64,000 bases of DNA from Desmodesmus armatus (GCA_007449985.2 VIIQ02000614.1:558001-622000), one strand, 5' to 3'. Positions 1 to 12,485 are shown, counted from the first letter of the stretch. Numbers and translations: made by a program. Notes: generated by a model from the letters alone, not told the origin.

Positions 1-3000
1 AAGCACGCAGTGACAGAACACAGCAGCAGCAAGACCTTGCAGGACAGCAGCACTAAGTGCTGGCTGGAGCCTGCATGCGTCATGGTGGGGCCCCAGCAGC
101 TAAGCAGCAGCAGCACCCCAGTCGGCTCTCCTGGAGCAACAGCAGGCCCTGTGTCTTCACCAGCTGGCAGGAGCATGGGCAGGCCCTGTGTGGTGGTGAA
201 GGGCCTGCCTGCTGAGGTGGGCTCGCTGGTGCGTGTCCTGCTGGTGCAACGGGAGGCTGTGCTGGCTGACCAGCTGCTGCCGGCCAGCACAGTGGATGAT
301 GGTGGAGGCCTGCGCAGTGTGAGGTGAGCACACACATTCATCCGACAGCTTGTAGCGATTGGGACGTGTCGTCTGGTGTCTGATTGTGTGTCGACACAAT
401 GCTGACGTCAGGCCTGCAACCTTTGGCTCTTTCGGCAGCATCGTTCTGATAGCTTTGGCTGCCTGCTGTGCACCGTGCCAACAGCACTCAACATTGGACT
501 AGCCACCATCGATGTGCATTGGGGCAGGGCTGGATAGGGCATTGCGCAACCATGCTGGGCCAGTGTCCTGCAGCACGGCTTCACATCGTAGCACTGCCAT
601 TCCTTAGCACTGTCCTGCACACTCTTGACTTGCTGTGCCATGGGATGTTTCTTGCCCTTGTTGCAGGCTGCCGCTGCCCGCAAGCGGGCTCCTGTCCGGC
701 CCTGCCATGGTGTGTGTCCTGGCCCCACCCAGCAGCATTGCTACAGCTGGCTCAGCCCCCGCAGGCGTGTCCCCAGCCGTGGCAGCCCTGATGATGCAAC
801 AGCAGCCAGGCCAGCAGGCAGGTGGGTACAGCAGGGCCCCTGCAGAGCAGCTGAAAACAGCACGCATGTGGGCCTACCTGCCGCTGCTGCTGGTTGATAC
901 TGCTGAGGCAGAGCGGGAGCTGTCTACCCTCTTTGTTGACATGTCTGCAGAGTCAGTGTCAGCACAGGGTGCACGGCCACAGCCAGGCACAAAGCAGGCG
1001 CCCTCCCTGGAGCACTCTGGTGGTACCAGCAGCGGCAGTGGCAGCAGCAGCATGGGAGTGCAGCTGGCGCATGCCCAGCACCTGCAGCCCTTCCTGTGGG
1101 ACTGGCTGTATGCGGTGCATGGTGCTGAGGCAGCCTCTGTGCTGGCCACTCTGCCGGAGCTTGCCGCGCAGTTCAGGGGCAAAGCAGGCAACCCCACAGG
1201 CACTATGGGGAGCCTGTACGAGCGCGCTATTGTGTGGCGCAGCACAGCTGGCAGCAGCACAAGCTCTATCTCCAGCAGCAGTAACAGCAGCATGGATGAC
1301 TCATCAAAGCAGACCATCACCAGCAGCCTGCTTGAGCTGCTGGCCAGCAGGAACATGCCTGCAGCCATCAAGCAGCTGCAGGCAGCAGCCACTCGATCAC
1401 AGCCCCTGTCCCCTGCAGCCGGCCAGCTGGCTGGCAGCCCAGTGGGTACTGCCGCTGCTACAGCAGCCAGCCCCAGCACACAGGCCCTGTCTCCCGGCAC
1501 AGCTTCCCGCCATGACAGCTGTGAGAGCTACAACCACGTGGGGGCTGCTGGGGGCCTGTCAGGCTGGCGGGCCCCTGTGCACTGCAAGGACGCAGCCACA
1601 CCTATGCTGAGCCTCAGGAAGCAAGCCCTGCAGGATCAGCAGTCCAAATACGTACATACCTTAGAGGACGAGGCTGCAGCGGTTCATGCGCGCCTGCCGC
1701 TGCCACCCCAGCACGTGCAGCCGCTGCTGTTGCAGGAGCAGCATGCACACACAGGAGGCAGCCGGGCCGGCAGTGTGGCTGGCAGTGTTGGTAGTGCTGG
1801 CATTGAGGAGGTTCCCGGCAGGCAGCCAGCATCCCGCCGTGCTTCTTCAGCACCCACAGCAGCAGCGGCCGCTGCGCAAGCGTCATCTGCAGGGCTGTTC
1901 TCTCCTGCGCTCCGCCGCATGAGCTTGGACTCCCTGCCTCTGCCACAGTCAGCCATGCCTGCAGCCTCCCAGCTGCACCCTCCCCGCTGGTCTGTAGACC
2001 TGCCTGTGGCATCCTACCAGCAGCAGCACGCCCAGCAAGCGCAGCTGTTCATCCCACCATCAGCCCTATACGGCGCCAGCAGCATGTTCAGCACAACATC
2101 ACCAACATCACTTATGGGCCCCCTGGGTGCAGGCGAGCATCGCTTTGGCCTACAGGGCCAGGCTGCTGCTACCTCAACCCCACGGGGTACACCACCCCTG
2201 GCACCAGCTGTTGCAGGAGGTGCTGCTGCGGCAGCAGCAGCAGGGGCCGCAGCGGCTCAAGCAGCTCTTCTGCAGCTGCACCCAGGCAGCCTCAACATCT
2301 CAGGAGCCAGCCTGCCTAGCCCGGGAATGAGGCCCCTGCACCCCTCTAGCAGTGGCAGTGCCAGCAACCTGAGGTTTGCCCAGCAGGCATCTCCCAATGC
2401 CTCAGCCCTGCACATGCAGCCGCAGCCCTCCCTGGGGTATAGCCCCTCTCTGGCCAGCAGCAGCAGTGCAGCGTTCATGACAGCTGAGGGGGCTGGGGTT
2501 GGGGGCTATGGTGTTGCTGCTCCAGGCAGGGTGCCTGCAGGAGCAGCCCAGGCCCCGCAGCATCAGCAAGCTGCAGGAGAGGATGCTGTTTTGGAGGGCA
2601 GGCACTGGGCAGTATTTGACACTACAGGAGTGGAGGGCTTTGATCAGGGTGAGTGGAGCGCCCGAGGTGCAGGACCACCTTCTTAGCATGGCAAATGAAT
2701 GTTCCAACCCCATCGGCAACCCCCTTTTCAGGCCGGTCATACGTGACTGCAAAGCATGTGCACGGATGCGTTTTCTGCCTCTTCCAACCCAGAGCTTCAA
2801 GTGCCTGTGTACGTGGTGGCAGTGCAAGCTGTGCTAATCAATCAACACTAGCTTCTTGCCAATTTGTGCCAGGTAGGAGACAGTGCCCAGCTACTGGTGC
2901 TGCGACCACAACAGATGTCAAGGCGTGACATCACCAGAGTTTAGGTGCTGAACCCGTGTCACCATTTGTTGTTGCGTCACTGCAGGACTCAACACAGCAG

Positions 3001-5396
3001 CCACCAACCTTGTCACCACCACTGGGAGGAACAGTGCCAGCACAGTCACCTGGCTGGCCATCCCCACCAGCCAGGCAGGCATGGGCCTCCCCCCTGCAGC
3101 TCTGCGCACACCAAGGGCTGCACGCAAGTCAGGCTCACTCTACAGCTCATCAACAGGTGGGCATTGGCATTGCTTGCCCACACAGTACACCCTGCCCCTC
3201 CCCTCGCTCCACATTTGGGATCGACCACCTGCATGCTGACAGGTGCCATTGAGCATAATGCTCAGACCATGGTCAGCAATTGCTACACTAACTTGGTGCA
3301 CAGGTCTGCGTCACATCAAGCCCACTGCCCTGGCCTGCCGACAGGACCATCCAGTTCTCATGCTGATATCCTCTCTTCATGTTCATGTTGCTACAGGCAA
3401 GCTGCTGCACCGTCCCTCAGACTCCCATCACACCGTCAGCAGCAGCCTGACCCCTCAGCCCCCTCGCAGCCGCTCTTCCTGGTCCCGACACACCCTAGGC
3501 ACTGCAGAGTCAGCAGAGTTCCTCGCCAGCAGCAGCGGCACTATCCCCATGCCACCAGGTTCCCGCCCAGGAGGCCCCCGCACCAGCCTGTTCCATTCCA
3601 GCACTGATGCAGCAGCATCAGCAGGCACAGCAGGCAGCCACTTCCAGTCCTGCAGTCCTGAGGACCTTGCCTCCCCTCCTGCCCGCGCAGGCAGGGGCGC
3701 AGGCGCTGCTGTTCCTGCAGGCGCCAGCAGCAGGCATGTGAGTGGGTTCAGCACACCTCAGCGCCCTGGTCCTGCGAGGTTCATGGGGGCAAGCCCTCGC
3801 AGGGGGGCTCTGTGGTCGCCTGGCGGCGCACAGCTCACCACGCTGCCTACCATTGGCAGTGAAGACAGCTGGGATCAGAACGCACTTATGCCTAGCCCAG
3901 GGCCGGACGGGGGTGTGGGACCACAGCGCAGCGGCCTCACAGACCAGCAGCAGCAGCAGCTTGCTGGGATGACGCCGCTGTCTGCACTGCGTGGGGGATC
4001 AGGTGGTGAGGCTTGGGAGGGGTCTATGACACCAAGGCCTAACAGAACCCTGAGGGGGCCCCCAGCTGCTCCTGGCTCCCTGCCTAGGCTGCCGCCTGCT
4101 GCAGTGGCAGCAACCCCAAGGGGTGCTGTGTACAGGAGCCAGCAGGGGATGCTGACCCCAGGGTTTTACGCCAGCAGGACAGGCAACCTAGTCTCAGGTA
4201 CTAACACCCTGGGTGGTGAGGGTGATACTGTGTCGGGTGTCCTGCAGCTCCTGGCAGGGCCAGATGGGCCGGATGGATCTAGCACTCTGCGCACCAGCAA
4301 CAGCTGTGTCAGCGGCTTCAGCAGCAGCAGCAGCAGCTTGGCAGGGACCCCAGAGGGGCCGCACGGGCTGCAGGGTGGCTTCTTCCAGGGAGGGTACTTC
4401 ACCCCTGTGAGGCCACCACCACACAGGGGCCAAGCCGCGGCATTACTACCGGCTAGCGCCAGGCCTGCTGGCCGGCCTGCAGTCTGGGCCACACCTGCTG
4501 CTCTGGCATCTGGCCGGTTCTTAGTGCCTGCTGGGGCAACTTCAGGCTCCTTTGCTGCTGCTGCTGGGGTCTCAGGGGCAGGGTTTGCAGGGTCAGGGGC
4601 AGCAGCAGCAGCAGCTGCAGCACAGCAGCAGGTGCCAGATACTCCACTGCTCAAGGCCGGGCGCAACATCGCTGGCGTTGTTTTCTCATCTCCAGCACCT
4701 CCCATGGCCCACACCATGCAGCCCCCACAGCGCAGGATGTCCACCCCCTCACACATCCAGTCGCTGCTGCCGCCACCAGGCAGTGCAAGCAAACTGAAAC
4801 CTGCAGCAGCACTCCTGGGCTCAGCAGCAGTCGGGGGATCTCAAGCTCCCATCATGCGCCCAGGCAGCTCTGGGGGCGCACTGCAGCCCGCTGACAGCTC
4901 CACACCCCCTCAGCAGTCCTCAGCAGCAGCAGCTGCTGCTCTGCTTCAGCCTGCACCCGAGGGCAGCAGCAACAGGCCACTCACCCCACAGGCCTCGGGT
5001 GACACTCATGCTGAGTCAGCTTCCGGGGCCCTCACCAGCACCAGCAGCATGTTCAACACACAGCCTCCTGGTAGCTTCCTACTGTCTGAGGAGGACATGC
5101 ACACCCCTGTGCAGTCACCCCGTGCAGGAGGAACGCCCACTGGCTCCCCAACCTCAAGCTCCATCTTCAGTGGGGGAGTGGCCTCAAGCTCCCGACTGGT
5201 GAGCAGCCCACCCCCTGCACCTGCTAGGCCTGTGCCTGGTGTTGTGCTGGTGCCTGCAGTAGAGGCTGAGGAGCTGTTTTACACAGAGGATGGGATGCTG
5301 CTGAACCCTGAGGCTTACACACAGGAGGGTTTCTACTACACACAGGAGGGGGTCATCCCAGAGGGGTTTGAGGAGGTGCACATGTATGACATGTGA
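1..5396 (+). CDS. Very large low-complexity protein, 5'-truncated by window edge
   Basis: I do not recognise this protein. The frame is open at base 1, so the gene starts outside the window. My exon model is <1-323, 667-2648, 2732-2757, 2873-2924, 2986-3156 and 3397-5396, giving about 1,517 visible residues; phases agree across all junctions, but the 26-nt and 52-nt exons are tentative. The first ~250 residues include ordered hydrophobic segments (WAYLPLLLV; HLQPFLWDWLYAVHGAE). Most of the rest is Ser/Ala/Gln/Pro/Gly-rich and probably disordered, with poly-Q, poly-A and poly-S tracts. The last ~40 residues are acidic and tyrosine-rich, with short imperfect repeats of the type YTQEG / EGFYYTQEG, ending in MYDM. 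Such an ordered tail after a long disordered region may be a binding motif (inference). No catalytic motif was seen. It is followed by a 5.7 kb gene-free stretch. Confidence 0.7.
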
Positions 5397-5800
5397 GCAG
5401 AGGCTCAGGGGACTGAGGTCATGATGTCAGGGTTGTGTCGTGTGAGCAGAGGTTCAGGGTTGTGAGGTGTGAGCAGAAGAGCAGTGTTTGGAGGCAGCTC
5501 GTGCGGCTGGCACTTTGGGTGTGCCCATCCAGGTCGACCCTGTGGGGCTTGAGTCAATTTACGGAGTGGGTATGCTTGGCCAGTTGGTGCTTGAGCTGTG
5601 CATGCCTGTTGTGCAAGGGGGCTATGCCAGCCGCGCCCAGGGTTGTTGGTGCAGCATTGTGCTGGCCTGCACTGGGCGGTTCCAACAGCTGTTCATACAG
5701 CATGTTTGTGCAAGGGCTATGGTCGGTGGCCGAAACATGTGTTGGCTTTGCCCAGCCAGCGCTGCCTGTGTTTTACTATGTTTGAATGGGCGGGAATCAT

Positions 5801-5894
5801 GGTGATGCATAGGGTTTAGCAGAGGGCGCGCACACTGTGCCTTGCGGGGTGATGCATAGGGTTTAGCAGAGGGCGTGCACACTGTGCCTTGCGG
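5801..5894. repeat. 47-bp tandem duplication (two copies)
   Basis: Copies at 5801-5847 and 5848-5894 differ at one base (gcgcgc versus gcgtgc). Each contains gatgcatagggtttagcag. It lies about 400 bp past the stop of the large gene. Such a perfect head-to-tail copy suggests a recent slippage or unequal-exchange event. Confidence 0.95.
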
Positions 5895-7945
5895 TCCTTG
5901 CCCAGGATGCGGTGTGTAGCATGTGTGACGTTTGATCAGGAAGGTGTAGCTTGCTTCCTGCCTCTATAACTCAATCAGATCAGCCGACATGGCTGGGTTT
6001 GCCAGACCCCAAGTGAGCATGATTGCTGTCGAGCCTGACGGTGGTGTAGGGGTGATTGGCCCTCAAAATCACCAGTGTGTACATCGTGGACATATGTGCT
6101 TCGTTGTGGCAGTCGAGCGCTTCCCCACAGCTCACCTGGTTACAGAATCCAGCTAGCTTGTAGTATCTGTGGGGCTGTTGCAGCCTGGGCCTAGTAATCA
6201 GGCCCTGACGCTCTTGTATTACCGTCTTCCGCTGCTGTCAGCCTGCTGTGGCTGTGAACTCAATGCCTTGCAGTGCTCTGCATGATGGCTGCTTGAAGCT
6301 GTGTTTCCTGCTGTCAGGATCGATGCCAGCTGGCTGGTGACTGTCCATGCGTCCACACAACACCCACCCGTGCTGCCTATCAGGCAATCAGTGGTTGCAT
6401 GACAACCATGCAGGCTTGCACGGTGCATGCCCACATTCCTGGTGCGTACCTACACCCTTGGGCTGAGTTGTCTGCGGCGCATGCCCGGCTTGTGGTGGTT
6501 GGTGGACACCGTTGGGTGTACATGGACAGGTGGCGGGATCCAGGTCGCTATGGCTTGGAGGGGTGCTGATGTCTTGGCCGTGTGTGTACTGCCTGCACAT
6601 GTACTTTGTGGCTCACAGTAGCCCTGGCAGGGGTAAAATCCACCATCATCTAGCGTACTGCAGGGTCTTGCTGTCTCGGCACTGCCAGTTGGTTTGGAAC
6701 AAGTTTCGGTGGGGTGTCATGCAGTATGCTGGTGTGCTGGCTTGAAACCGCAGTATGCTGGTCGGTCAACATTGCTGGTGGGTGGGGCAGTAGTCGTGCT
6801 AGGTGTCATCTTGGCTATGGCTGAGCCGTTTTCCCTCGCTTGGGGGTGTGCCTATGGTTGGAAGCTCGCGTATTGGCTTGGCTGTTCGTGCCACTCCTCT
6901 CCATCATCTCCATTACAGCCTGTATATGTTCCTTGTGTGTTCCACTGCGCCCTTGCTGTGCTTTGATTTTACTGTGCCTGGTGTTGACGGGCACGACGTG
7001 TGTGGTGCTGATGGTTGTTGCGTGGCTTGGATTACCGAGCATGGGACAACTTTGGAATGGTTGGCCGTTCAACGGCCATGATGCAGTGCCGCTGTATGGG
7101 TGTCGATATCAGGCACAGGCGCAGTTTAGTGCCGACACTGATTTGTGTGTCCCTGTGCCACATGCAGGCAGTGCATGCCCATTTAACCAGCATGCCTGTG
7201 GTGTTAAGATTCTGCCGCTTGTTGTCTTGAACAGGATGCAATCAAGCATGCACTTGTCCCTAGTCAGCTGTGCTGCACCTGCACTAGCTAGCTGTGACAC
7301 CCGGATGTGAGCCTGCTCCTATTATGCTGTCCGGGGTCTTGTCCACGTAGTGGTAGTGTTCTATGAGGCATTGCCACATATAAATGCCTTCTATCTGCAT
7401 TGCTCCCGTGCTGATGATATGACATCCTGCAGAGGATGCTTTTCGCAATGTGCGGCTTTGCATGCATGATCAGGCCTTTTTCATGCAGGCCACAGCAGTT
7501 CCCTAGCTGCCAGCTGCTGCAGCCCACAGCTATATAAGCTAGATAGGCTGTTCTGCACATGGGTTGTATTGTGCTCCGTGATGCCTGTGTTTTGCTGATG
7601 GCTACAAGGTTCGAGCGGCGCCTTGGGGGCCCTTGATCCACCCCCATAGATAGACTGCATTGGCAAAGCGCAAGGTCAATCATCCTTTGTTCCATGCCGG
7701 CAGGTGCACCCCTAGACCAGTACGGGTCTGCAGCTCCGTCCTGCTTGCACATCACTGTCTTGCAGGACCGCCAGCCTGCTGAGCCTCATGCATGCGTGAC
7801 CAGCTTGTCTGGAGCCTTTTATAGCTCCTGGCGGCTGCCCGCCGAGGTTAGTGATACTGCATCTGTCAGTCTGCTTCCAGCTAGGTATGGAAGCACTGCT
7901 CATCTCCGCCATGGTGGTGTGCCTGTAGGCATGTCTCAGCATCAG

Positions 7946-8041
7946 CTGTGTCTTACATTGCTGTGCCACAGCAATGTAAGACACAGAAGCTTGCTGGCAG
8001 GCCAAAATGCTGCACTGCAGCATTTTGGCCTGCCAGCAAGC
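7946..8041. repeat. Two adjacent perfect palindromes, each with a 1-nt centre
   Basis: The left palindrome has 20-nt arms (7946-7965 and 7967-7986) around a single C at 7966. The right one has 26-nt arms (7989-8014 and 8016-8041) around a single C at 8015. Both are perfect, the two are unrelated in sequence, and they are separated by two bases (AA). Transcribed from either strand they would fold as two consecutive hairpins. The left palindrome contains TGTAA on both strands, the green-algal polyadenylation signal, so a role in bidirectional 3'-end formation is possible but only inferred. Confidence 0.97.
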
Positions 8042-11000
8042 AGGCTATCAACATGCACAGGAGTGGATGCGGGTTCCTATCTTATATGTAGGATCATATA
8101 TTCTCTGGTGTCTCTTGGACGAGCCTTTTGGGGCGAGCTTGCGCTCAGCGCAAGTTTGTGGCTGGTTGCACAGGTTATGTGTTGTAAGATTGTAGGCTGA
8201 ATTTGCTTGTGCATACTTGGAGGAAGTGGCACCGTGCGGGTGCTGAATTTGACTTATGCAACATGCTGCTGCCGCCATGCTGGCGTTACCACCACATGCC
8301 ATGGCCAGGCCGGCCACTGGCAGGGTTGGATTGTTGTTCATCTTGTGCTAGGGATGTGGCTTTGTGCGTACATGTGCTGCATATTGCAGCTGCGTTGGGC
8401 CGGTTGGTTGTTGTTGCTTGTTGTTCGTTTCAAAGGCAGTGCTTGTTGCAACCAGGAGCCGTTCAAGTGCTCACGTCACATTTGGCCACATGGTGAATGA
8501 AGAGTGGGACATGTGTTGTACAACAACAACACGATCCCAATATGCCTGTGATGCCGCTGCAGAGCCAGCCAAGCGATTGTTGAGCATCATGACAATGAAG
8601 CTCTGGATGCCGGCTTTTTGTGCGCCAGGTGGGTTTTGCTATGAGAAGTGTGTGTTGCTGCAAGTGGCAGGCGAGTGCGTCTGATGGCCAAGTGGCCACC
8701 TGTGATTTGCTCCCCAACACCTGCCCCGGAATTGGCTGCAGGGGGGTGGCAGTGTTTCAGCTGCCACGCAGGAGCCGTATGGAAGATGACGCATCATTTG
8801 TGCTTGGGGTGGCACGGTGCATTGTGGCACTCTGAGATGCTTCCACCAGACAGGGCTGACGGCAGCGGTGTGAGTTGCAAGCTCTGCTTGTGCTGCTGGC
8901 ACTCCCAGTGCCGGGCAGCATGCCTGTGCTACCCACTGGAGCCTGAGAAAGGCGTTGCAACCAACATGATTGCTGAGCCCTTGCTGGCTCATCTGCGCGA
9001 CAGTCCTAAGGCCAATTGTGCTGTACAGCACTCGTGCTCAGAGTCCGCTTCATCTGTTGACATGTCGACATAGGCAGCTGCACACTTCACGCGTGAACGT
9101 GCAGTGATGTTCTGCCGTTCTTTGGGCATGTCAGGGCAGTCTGGCGTGATCTGCCGATGCCGCCCTTGTGCGGTGTGTTTGATGCATGTCATGGATTGTG
9201 CCAGCCATGCCATCACGTAAGTATGCGTGCCCGTGCTGTCGTGAGCCTGTAGCGTTACAACCCTGCTCTGCAGTCATGCATGCATAGCTGCTGTGCTGAG
9301 CGGTGGATGGTCAACATGTGCACATCTGCTAATGTGGGGTCACCCGGGCGGGGCCACGGTGCCTTTCCGCTGGTGGTGTGTGTGTGCAGCTTGCCTGAGG
9401 TGTTGCTTGGCCTAGTCTTGTGGTGTGCTCGAGGGCATGGTCATTGGCAGGTTGTGTGCTCCCGGGGGGCTAGGCCATCAATGACCCGCATGGTTGTTTT
9501 AGTGTTGGGAGGAATGGTGATTTTGGACATCTGTTGCCAGGCGAAAGGCGCAAGCAGCTGCGTTTGCACGCGCACTGCGCAAGGCACGTGTGGGCATCAT
9601 ACATCGCAAAGTGGGTAAGCCTGCAGTTGCAGGAGTGCAGAAGAGCAGCTCACTGCATGTGCAGGGTTGGCAGAGCATGCAGGCATATTTTTGCCAGTGT
9701 GAACACCACCAGGCTCAGTTTGCAGGAAGCCGTGGCGGCCTGCAGGGCATGTCCACATGTTGCGGTGCAGCCGCCCTTGCTGCTCGGCTGATGCATGCTG
9801 TGATGCTTTGTTTACCAATGCCACATCAGCATGCGTGATTTGAAGGTAGCCAGGCTCAGGCCAAAAGTATGCATAGATGCTGCCTGCTGTGTTTATCTAC
9901 CCTAAGGATGCATGGAACATTGTGGCCCCTTTTCACAGCCCCCACAGGACTCCTTTGTCGGAACCCCTTTCTTGCATGCAGGCCGTAGTCTGCCCGGCAC
10001 AAGGGGCAGGTGGATTGTAGCCAGCGCGGCTTTGCCTATCTCTTGCACACTGTGCTGGCAGCGGGTGCTGGTGGGAGCATCCCATGCTGGTGGAAGCATC
10101 CCATGCCCTGCACTCATTGCATGACGACGTGCTTGTTGCACCGCCTGGTACCTGCAAATCCAGGACGTGGTGGCATCTGTGGGAATGTGCGGCACCTTTG
10201 TTGAGCTTGCTGTTTTGGCTTGATGTGTTGGCTTGCTGTTTAGGCTTGCTGCTGGCCTGAAGTAACACAACAGTTGTCATGGCCTACCTTTCATGCTGCA
10301 GAAGAGCAGTATGTTGGCATGAGCGTACATGTGTCGCCTGCAAACATTCTGACGACTCATTCACTTCGGAAGTCTGAAGTCTGAGGAATCCCATCAAACA
10401 ATCATACAAGGATAGACACGTGGTGCAGAGATGTGTGCCAGCCGCCAACTCAACTACATAAAAAGCCCCCAGAACAAAATGTGGCACGTGCCCACCTTCC
10501 CTGCTCTTTGTGTAACAGCAGCGAACCCAAACTGTTACATGTAGAACCTTGCAGAGCAGCAACTGTGCAAGCCCCAGAACAAAGCCCAAGAAAACATGAT
10601 GCCCAAGTGCGCAGATGGTTTGACTGTGGGCACTCCACAATCATGTAAACCTCAGAAGGTCATGTAACCCTTCTGACATGCTGCTGACCTCCTACTCTAC
10701 CCCCAGGCACGTAGCAGCATGGCTGGCACCAGCTCAAAGCCTGCACAATGCATCTGCTTGCACAGTGTGCATGGATCACGTGACACAGGTGCCTCAAGGA
10801 AGGGGTGCTGTACAGGGCGGATTGCAATACTCAGCCGTGTGTCGTGTCACACCCTCCTATTTGCTGCCACCCCTGCAGCCCCAGTCACTGTTGTGCCTGG
10901 CAGGCCGTGGCTGCTGCTTCAAACCTGGCGCATCATGCAACACAAGCCCAGCTGGCTTGCCCATACAGTGCATGACAGTTGTCACGCGCGCAGTTCGCAG

Positions 11001-11107
11001 CAGCTGTGGCTGTTGGTTGCCAGCGCCTGGCAAGCTTCCTGCTGACAGCCTCTGCTGCAGCTCCTTCGTTTCCCAGATTGACAGCTGGCTGCCATGGCAT
11101 GTGCAGC

Positions 11108-12485
11108 TTATGAGGCCTTGCCCATTGCCAGTGTCAGCTCTGCCTCAACTGCCAGATCAGTGCCCACATAGCCCTTTGCTGACATCTTCACAATGCCAAA
11201 GCGCTTGTTGAACTTGGTCACTTCACAGCGCATCATCTGCATGCACACAGCACACGTCGGCTATGTGTCACAAGCCACCCCCTGCGCATGCCATATCCTC
11301 AAAGGCGCACGCCATCCCCTATTCTCTGCAGCGCACATAATAGTAAAAATCATCTGCCTGTCCAATGGAACTCATCAGCTTGCTGCTCGTGCGTGCAAGT
11401 TGCACGCACGAGCAGCAGAGGGGCAGTGGGAGGTGTCTTTGCAGTTGAGTGCAGCAGTGCGGTGACCGCACTGCTGCACTGAACTGCAAAGAGACCTCCC
11501 ACTGCCCCATTGCAGGTGACACGCCCCCTCCCCCCCCCCCCCCCCCCCCAAAGGCTTGTGAGTCTTACCAAGGTGTCACCAGGCACGACTGGGCGCCTGA
11601 AGCGGCAGCCCTCAATGCCTCCAAAGAAGAACTGCTCCTTGGCTGCCTGGTTGTTGGGGTCCAGCATCACCAGACCACCTAGCTGCGCCATGGCCTCAAT
11701 CTGAAGCACTCCTGCAGACACACACGAAGTGTGACGAAAGGTCTGAGTATACGCACGTTGCATGTTGACAGGTGATGTGTACCCCCTGGAGATAGCCATG
11801 GCAACCGGCTGCTGGGACTGTTGAAGCTAAGCGCCTCTCCCCCCTGTGCAGTATGACACGCCAACAGTGATGCAATCAAGCTCTATATGGCGTGTGTAGT
11901 TGTGAATAGATGACAGCAATTGGTGCCAGGCTGTGCCAGGTTGCACCGCCAAGCGCATACCTGGCATGATGGCCCGCTCTGGGAAGTGACCATTGAAGAA
12001 TTGGTCATTGACTGTAATGTTCTTGTAGCCAACAGCATACTTGCCATACTCAATTTCCACGACACGGTCGACCAGCAGGAATGGGTACCTGCATCAAGAG
12101 CCAAAGCAAATAGACACCATTGTGCAGGCACCCAGCTACTACAATTGCTCAAAACAAACCGGATGGATGCGGTCCAAAGGCCAGAGAAGGTGTTGGCATA
12201 TGCTTGCACAACTGCTGTTGCTGTTATGATCAGTAACGTCCCAACCAACCTGTGTGGCAGCACCCCCTTGATGGCCTCAATATCCAGGACCGGCTTCATT
12301 GCAGTCATGCTCTTCTCGATTCCGACAGGAGCAGCAGCTGCTGGTGCTGCAGCAGCGCCATCGGCACGGACTTGAACGCTGCTGCGACGCTGGACTGCAG
12401 GACGCGCGCTGGTGAATGCTGCACGACGGCTGGTGCTGCTGCCAGCGACCTTCTGCTGGCAATGCACACGAGAGAAAGTTGCCAT
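11108..12485 (-). CDS. FABZ: 3-hydroxyacyl-ACP dehydratase FabZ, plastid-targeted
   Basis: FabZ dehydrates (3R)-hydroxyacyl-ACP to trans-2-enoyl-ACP in type II fatty acid synthesis, which in algae is in the chloroplast stroma. Four exons, read on the minus strand: 12485-12250, 12088-11961, 11711-11569 and 11236-11108; 636 nt, 211 residues, all phases consistent. Residues 1 to ~50 are a Ser/Arg/Ala-rich transit peptide. The hot-dog core begins near [15 protein letters not shown]. The catalytic His is H113 in NGHFPE and the catalytic Glu is E127 in VLQIEAMAQ. The C-terminal strand [18 protein letters not shown] is typical of the family. The length matches plant plastid FabZ after transit peptide removal. 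The final intron (11237-11568) contains two nested palindromes and a run of 20 C. The function call is firm; plastid targeting is inferred from the N-terminus. Confidence 0.96.
11381..11508. repeat. Two adjacent palindromes with 1-nt centres inside the last FabZ intron
   Basis: The left palindrome has perfect 18-nt arms (11381-11398, 11400-11417) with G at 11399 as centre. The right one has 44-nt arms (11420-11463, 11465-11508) around G at 11464, with 42 of 44 positions complementary. The gap between the two is two bases (GA). It is followed 21 bp later by a 20-C run. The pre-mRNA of FabZ would carry both hairpins in the intron, not far upstream of the splice donor in genomic orientation (downstream of it in the transcript). 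Confidence 0.97.
11530..11549. repeat. Homopolymer run of 20 C
   Basis: A (C)20 tract in the FabZ last intron, just after the splice donor in the direction of transcription, where the transcript carries (G)20. Length of such tracts is prone to sequencing error. Confidence 0.9.

Larger units (their letters stand above)
5397..11107. other. 5.7 kb without a credible gene, TG-rich on the + strand
   Basis: Many short open frames occur on both strands, but none has consistent splice sites, coding-like composition or a recognisable product. The left part is rich in TG and TGTG on the + strand, like the 3' untranslated regions elsewhere in this window, and may include a long 3' UTR of the preceding gene. 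It holds a 47-bp tandem duplication (5801-5894) and a pair of perfect palindromes (7946-8041). The right part, next to the FabZ stop codon, is probably FabZ 3' UTR. A non-coding RNA gene cannot be excluded. Confidence 0.6.

Noticed and set aside
874..1500. 208-codon minus-strand open frame
   Set aside because: Antisense shadow of a Gln/Ser/Ala-rich exon; CAG repeats leave CTG/TGC frames open on both strands.
7600..7640. tRNA-like GGTTCGA motif
   Set aside because: No complementary T-arm, anticodon arm or acceptor stem around it.
10284..10640. 118-codon hydrophobic minus-strand frame downstream of FabZ
   Set aside because: Lies in the probable FabZ 3' UTR with no family resemblance; hydrophobicity follows from T-rich sequence.
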